Shown here: piece by piece, positions 61,405-64,000 of the stretch
Numbering within the stretch: the stretch's first letter is position 1
Layout: each line of letters opens with the position of its first letter
Source of the DNA: Streptosporangium pseudovulgare
GTDB taxonomy: Bacteria > Actinomycetota > Actinomycetes > Streptosporangiales > Streptosporangiaceae
DNA: 64,000 bases
Direction: 5' to 3'
Assembly (NCBI RefSeq): GCF_014648055.1
Contig: NZ_BMQJ01000013.1
Location: forward strand, 186,001-250,000
Program-made: the position numbers and the translations under genes
Notes under the pieces: model-generated
Told to the model about the DNA's origin: nothing
The model's database searches: none
What the model saw: the letters and a program-made list of their open reading frames with translations, nothing else

Positions 61405-61854
61405 GTGACCGGCAGATCCCCCTCGGCGCAACGCCTGCGCGACCTCGCGCGGCTGCGCCGCGTCCGCGACCGGATCGACCGGGAGTACGCGCAGCCACTG
61501 GACGTCGAGGCGCTCGCCCGCGGCGCGAACATGTCGGCCGGGCACCTCAGCCGCGAGTTCAAGCTCGCCTACGGCGAGTCTCCGTACAGCTATCTGATGA
61601 CGCGGCGCATCGAGCGCGCCATGGCGCTGCTGCGCCGGGGCGACCTCAGCGTCACCGAGGTCTGCTTCGCGGTCGGCTGCTCGTCGCTCGGCACCTTCAG
61701 CACCCGCTTCACCGAACTGGTCGGCATCCCGCCCAGCGCCTACCGCCGCCACGCGGCGGGCGCGACGGAGGGGATGCCGTCGTGCGTGGCCAAACAGGTG
61801 ACCAGACCGGTCAGGAATCGAGAAGCCCGGGTCGCGGAGCCGCGGCTAGGGTGA
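61405..61854 (+). CDS. AraC-family regulator (DNA-binding domain only)
   Basis: 149 residues, essentially a stand-alone AraC/XylS DNA-binding domain. Seen: RRVRDRIDREYAQPLDVEALARGANMSAGHLSREFKLAYGESPYSYLMTRRIERAM and LLRRGDLSVTEVCFAVGCSSLGTFSTRFTELVGIPPSAYRR, two HTHs. No effector domain, so it may be constitutive or sense through a partner. Very common beside VOC proteins, as here: 5 bp to the next gene. Confidence 0.94.
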   Translation: MTGRSPSAQRLRDLARLRRVRDRIDREYAQPLDVEALARGANMSAGHLSREFKLAYGESPYSYLMTRRIERAMALLRRGDLSVTEVCFAVGCSSLGTFSTRFTELVGIPPSAYRRHAAGATEGMPSCVAKQVTRPVRNREARVAEPRLG

Positions 61855-61859
61855 CCGGC

Positions 61860-62270
61860 ATGGACATCGCCATCCATTCGGTCTTCCTGCCGCACGACGA
61901 CCCGGACGCCTCCCTGGCCTTCTACCGCGACGCCCTCGGCTTCGAGGTCCGCGACGACATCGGCTACGGCGGGATGCGCTGGATCACGGTCGGTCCCCCC
62001 GGCCGGCCCGGCACGTCCATCGTCCTGTACCCGCCGGCCGCCGACCCCGGCGTCACCGACGACGAGCGCCGCGTCATCGCCGAGATGATGGCCAAGGGCA
62101 CCTACGCCGCCATCGTCTTCGCCACCGAGGATCTCGACGGCGTCTTCGAGCGGATCCGGGCCGGCGACGCCGAGGTCGTCCAGGAGCCGGCCGAGCAGCC
62201 GTACGGCGTCCGCGACTGCGCCTTCCGCGACCCCGCGGGCAACCTGGTCCGCATCAACGAGCTGCGCTGA
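61860..62270 (+). CDS. VOC-family (glyoxalase/bleomycin-resistance fold) protein
   Basis: 136-residue vicinal-oxygen-chelate protein. Seen: AIHSVFLPHDDPDASLAFYRDALGFEVRDDIGYGGMRWITVGP, IVFATEDLDGVFERIRAGDAEVVQEP and DCAFRDPAGNLVRINE, with the metal-site His and Glu of the fold. Substrate unknown; could detoxify or bind an electrophile or drug. ATG 61860 lies 8 nt after TAGGGT (61847-61852), possibly its own -10, but co-transcription with the AraC gene is also likely. Confidence 0.92.
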   Translation: MDIAIHSVFLPHDDPDASLAFYRDALGFEVRDDIGYGGMRWITVGPPGRPGTSIVLYPPAADPGVTDDERRVIAEMMAKGTYAAIVFATEDLDGVFERIRAGDAEVVQEPAEQPYGVRDCAFRDPAGNLVRINELR

Positions 62271-62409
62271 GCCGCCCGCCCGGGGAGCCGGGCCCCACCC
62301 GCGGGAGAAAACCGGAAATGTCGCCCGTACCTGGTTAGATCATGCAGGGCGACGCCGGTGGAGACCGAAGGCGGGCCCTCTCATCCCCCGCAACGAATGG
62401 AGACACAGC

Positions 62410-64000
<1,591 letters not shown>

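Noticed and set aside
58213-61752. 1,179-codon open frame on the minus strand
   Set aside because: Antisense to GH85, the ROK remnant and the AraC gene; low-complexity Gly/Arg/Val/Pro translation with no motif, typical of high-GC shadow frames.

Overview
The window is about 64 kb of very GC-rich DNA with strong third-position G/C bias, frequent GTG and some TTG starts, many start/stop overlaps (ATGA, GTGA) and several apparently leaderless genes. Together with the gene content (SigE-family and SigJ-type ECF sigma factors, DUF1707, DUF2804, a mycothiol-type maleylpyruvate isomerase fold, many TetR/LacI regulators) this points to the chromosome of a filamentous actinomycete. A member of the Streptosporangiales (Streptosporangium/Nonomuraea/Microbispora relatives) is my best guess; this is inference from gene content and style, with no marker gene present. 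I saw no rRNA, tRNA, CRISPR array, transposase, integrase or prophage genes.

Layout. 0-8 kb: a truncated TrkH-type potassium channel gene; a PrmC-like glutamine methyltransferase behind a possible leader ORF; a cytochrome P450 + 3Fe-4S ferredoxin + TetR unit with a palindrome at its promoter; a LysR regulator divergent from an FAD-linked oxidase. 8-13 kb: a LacI-controlled monosaccharide ABC importer of the xylFGH/mmsAB type. 13-25 kb: small regulator/effector pairs (TetR-DUF1707, TetR-hydrolase, MerR-serine hydrolase, MarR-NmrA oxidoreductase), nadE, a decayed RibD/DHFR-like gene, an HTH/ClpX-zinc-finger regulator with repeated GTCAGG...CCTGAC sites, and a SigE-family sigma factor with a membrane beta-propeller partner. 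25-36 kb: an orphan peptidase-C39 ABC exporter, then a TetR-controlled operon of an MFS sugar transporter, GH13, GH36, GH2 and DUF2804 proteins.

36-42 kb: argG with an ARG-box-like promoter, a secreted ricin-type lectin, and a compact ribosomal-peptide cluster: a 50-residue precursor with a Gly-Gly junction, a strong terminator, a MvdD-like ATP-grasp ligase and a PpiC-related maturation protein. 42-49 kb: an aminoglycoside-phosphotransferase-fold protein, a two-component system divergent from an FtsX/MacB-type ABC transporter, a formylglycine-generating-enzyme-fold protein, a SigJ-type ECF factor and an MDMPI-fold protein.

49-61 kb is a coherent N-glycan utilisation locus: a secreted GH85 endo-beta-N-acetylglucosaminidase with a C-terminal discoidin module would release high-mannose glycans, a three-component ABC importer would take them up, a GH38 alpha-mannosidase and a GH5-like (probably beta-mannosidase) enzyme would strip mannose, and a LacI regulator whose likely operator, CTAAATCGNTTTAG, lies in both controlled promoters would sense the sugar. 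It ends with an internally deleted ROK kinase remnant. The window closes with an AraC-VOC pair and a UvrA-like ABC ATPase cut by the right edge.

A recurring oddity is the number of short tandem repeats with units of 6, 9, 12 or 18 bp, mostly inside coding sequence and therefore frame-preserving.
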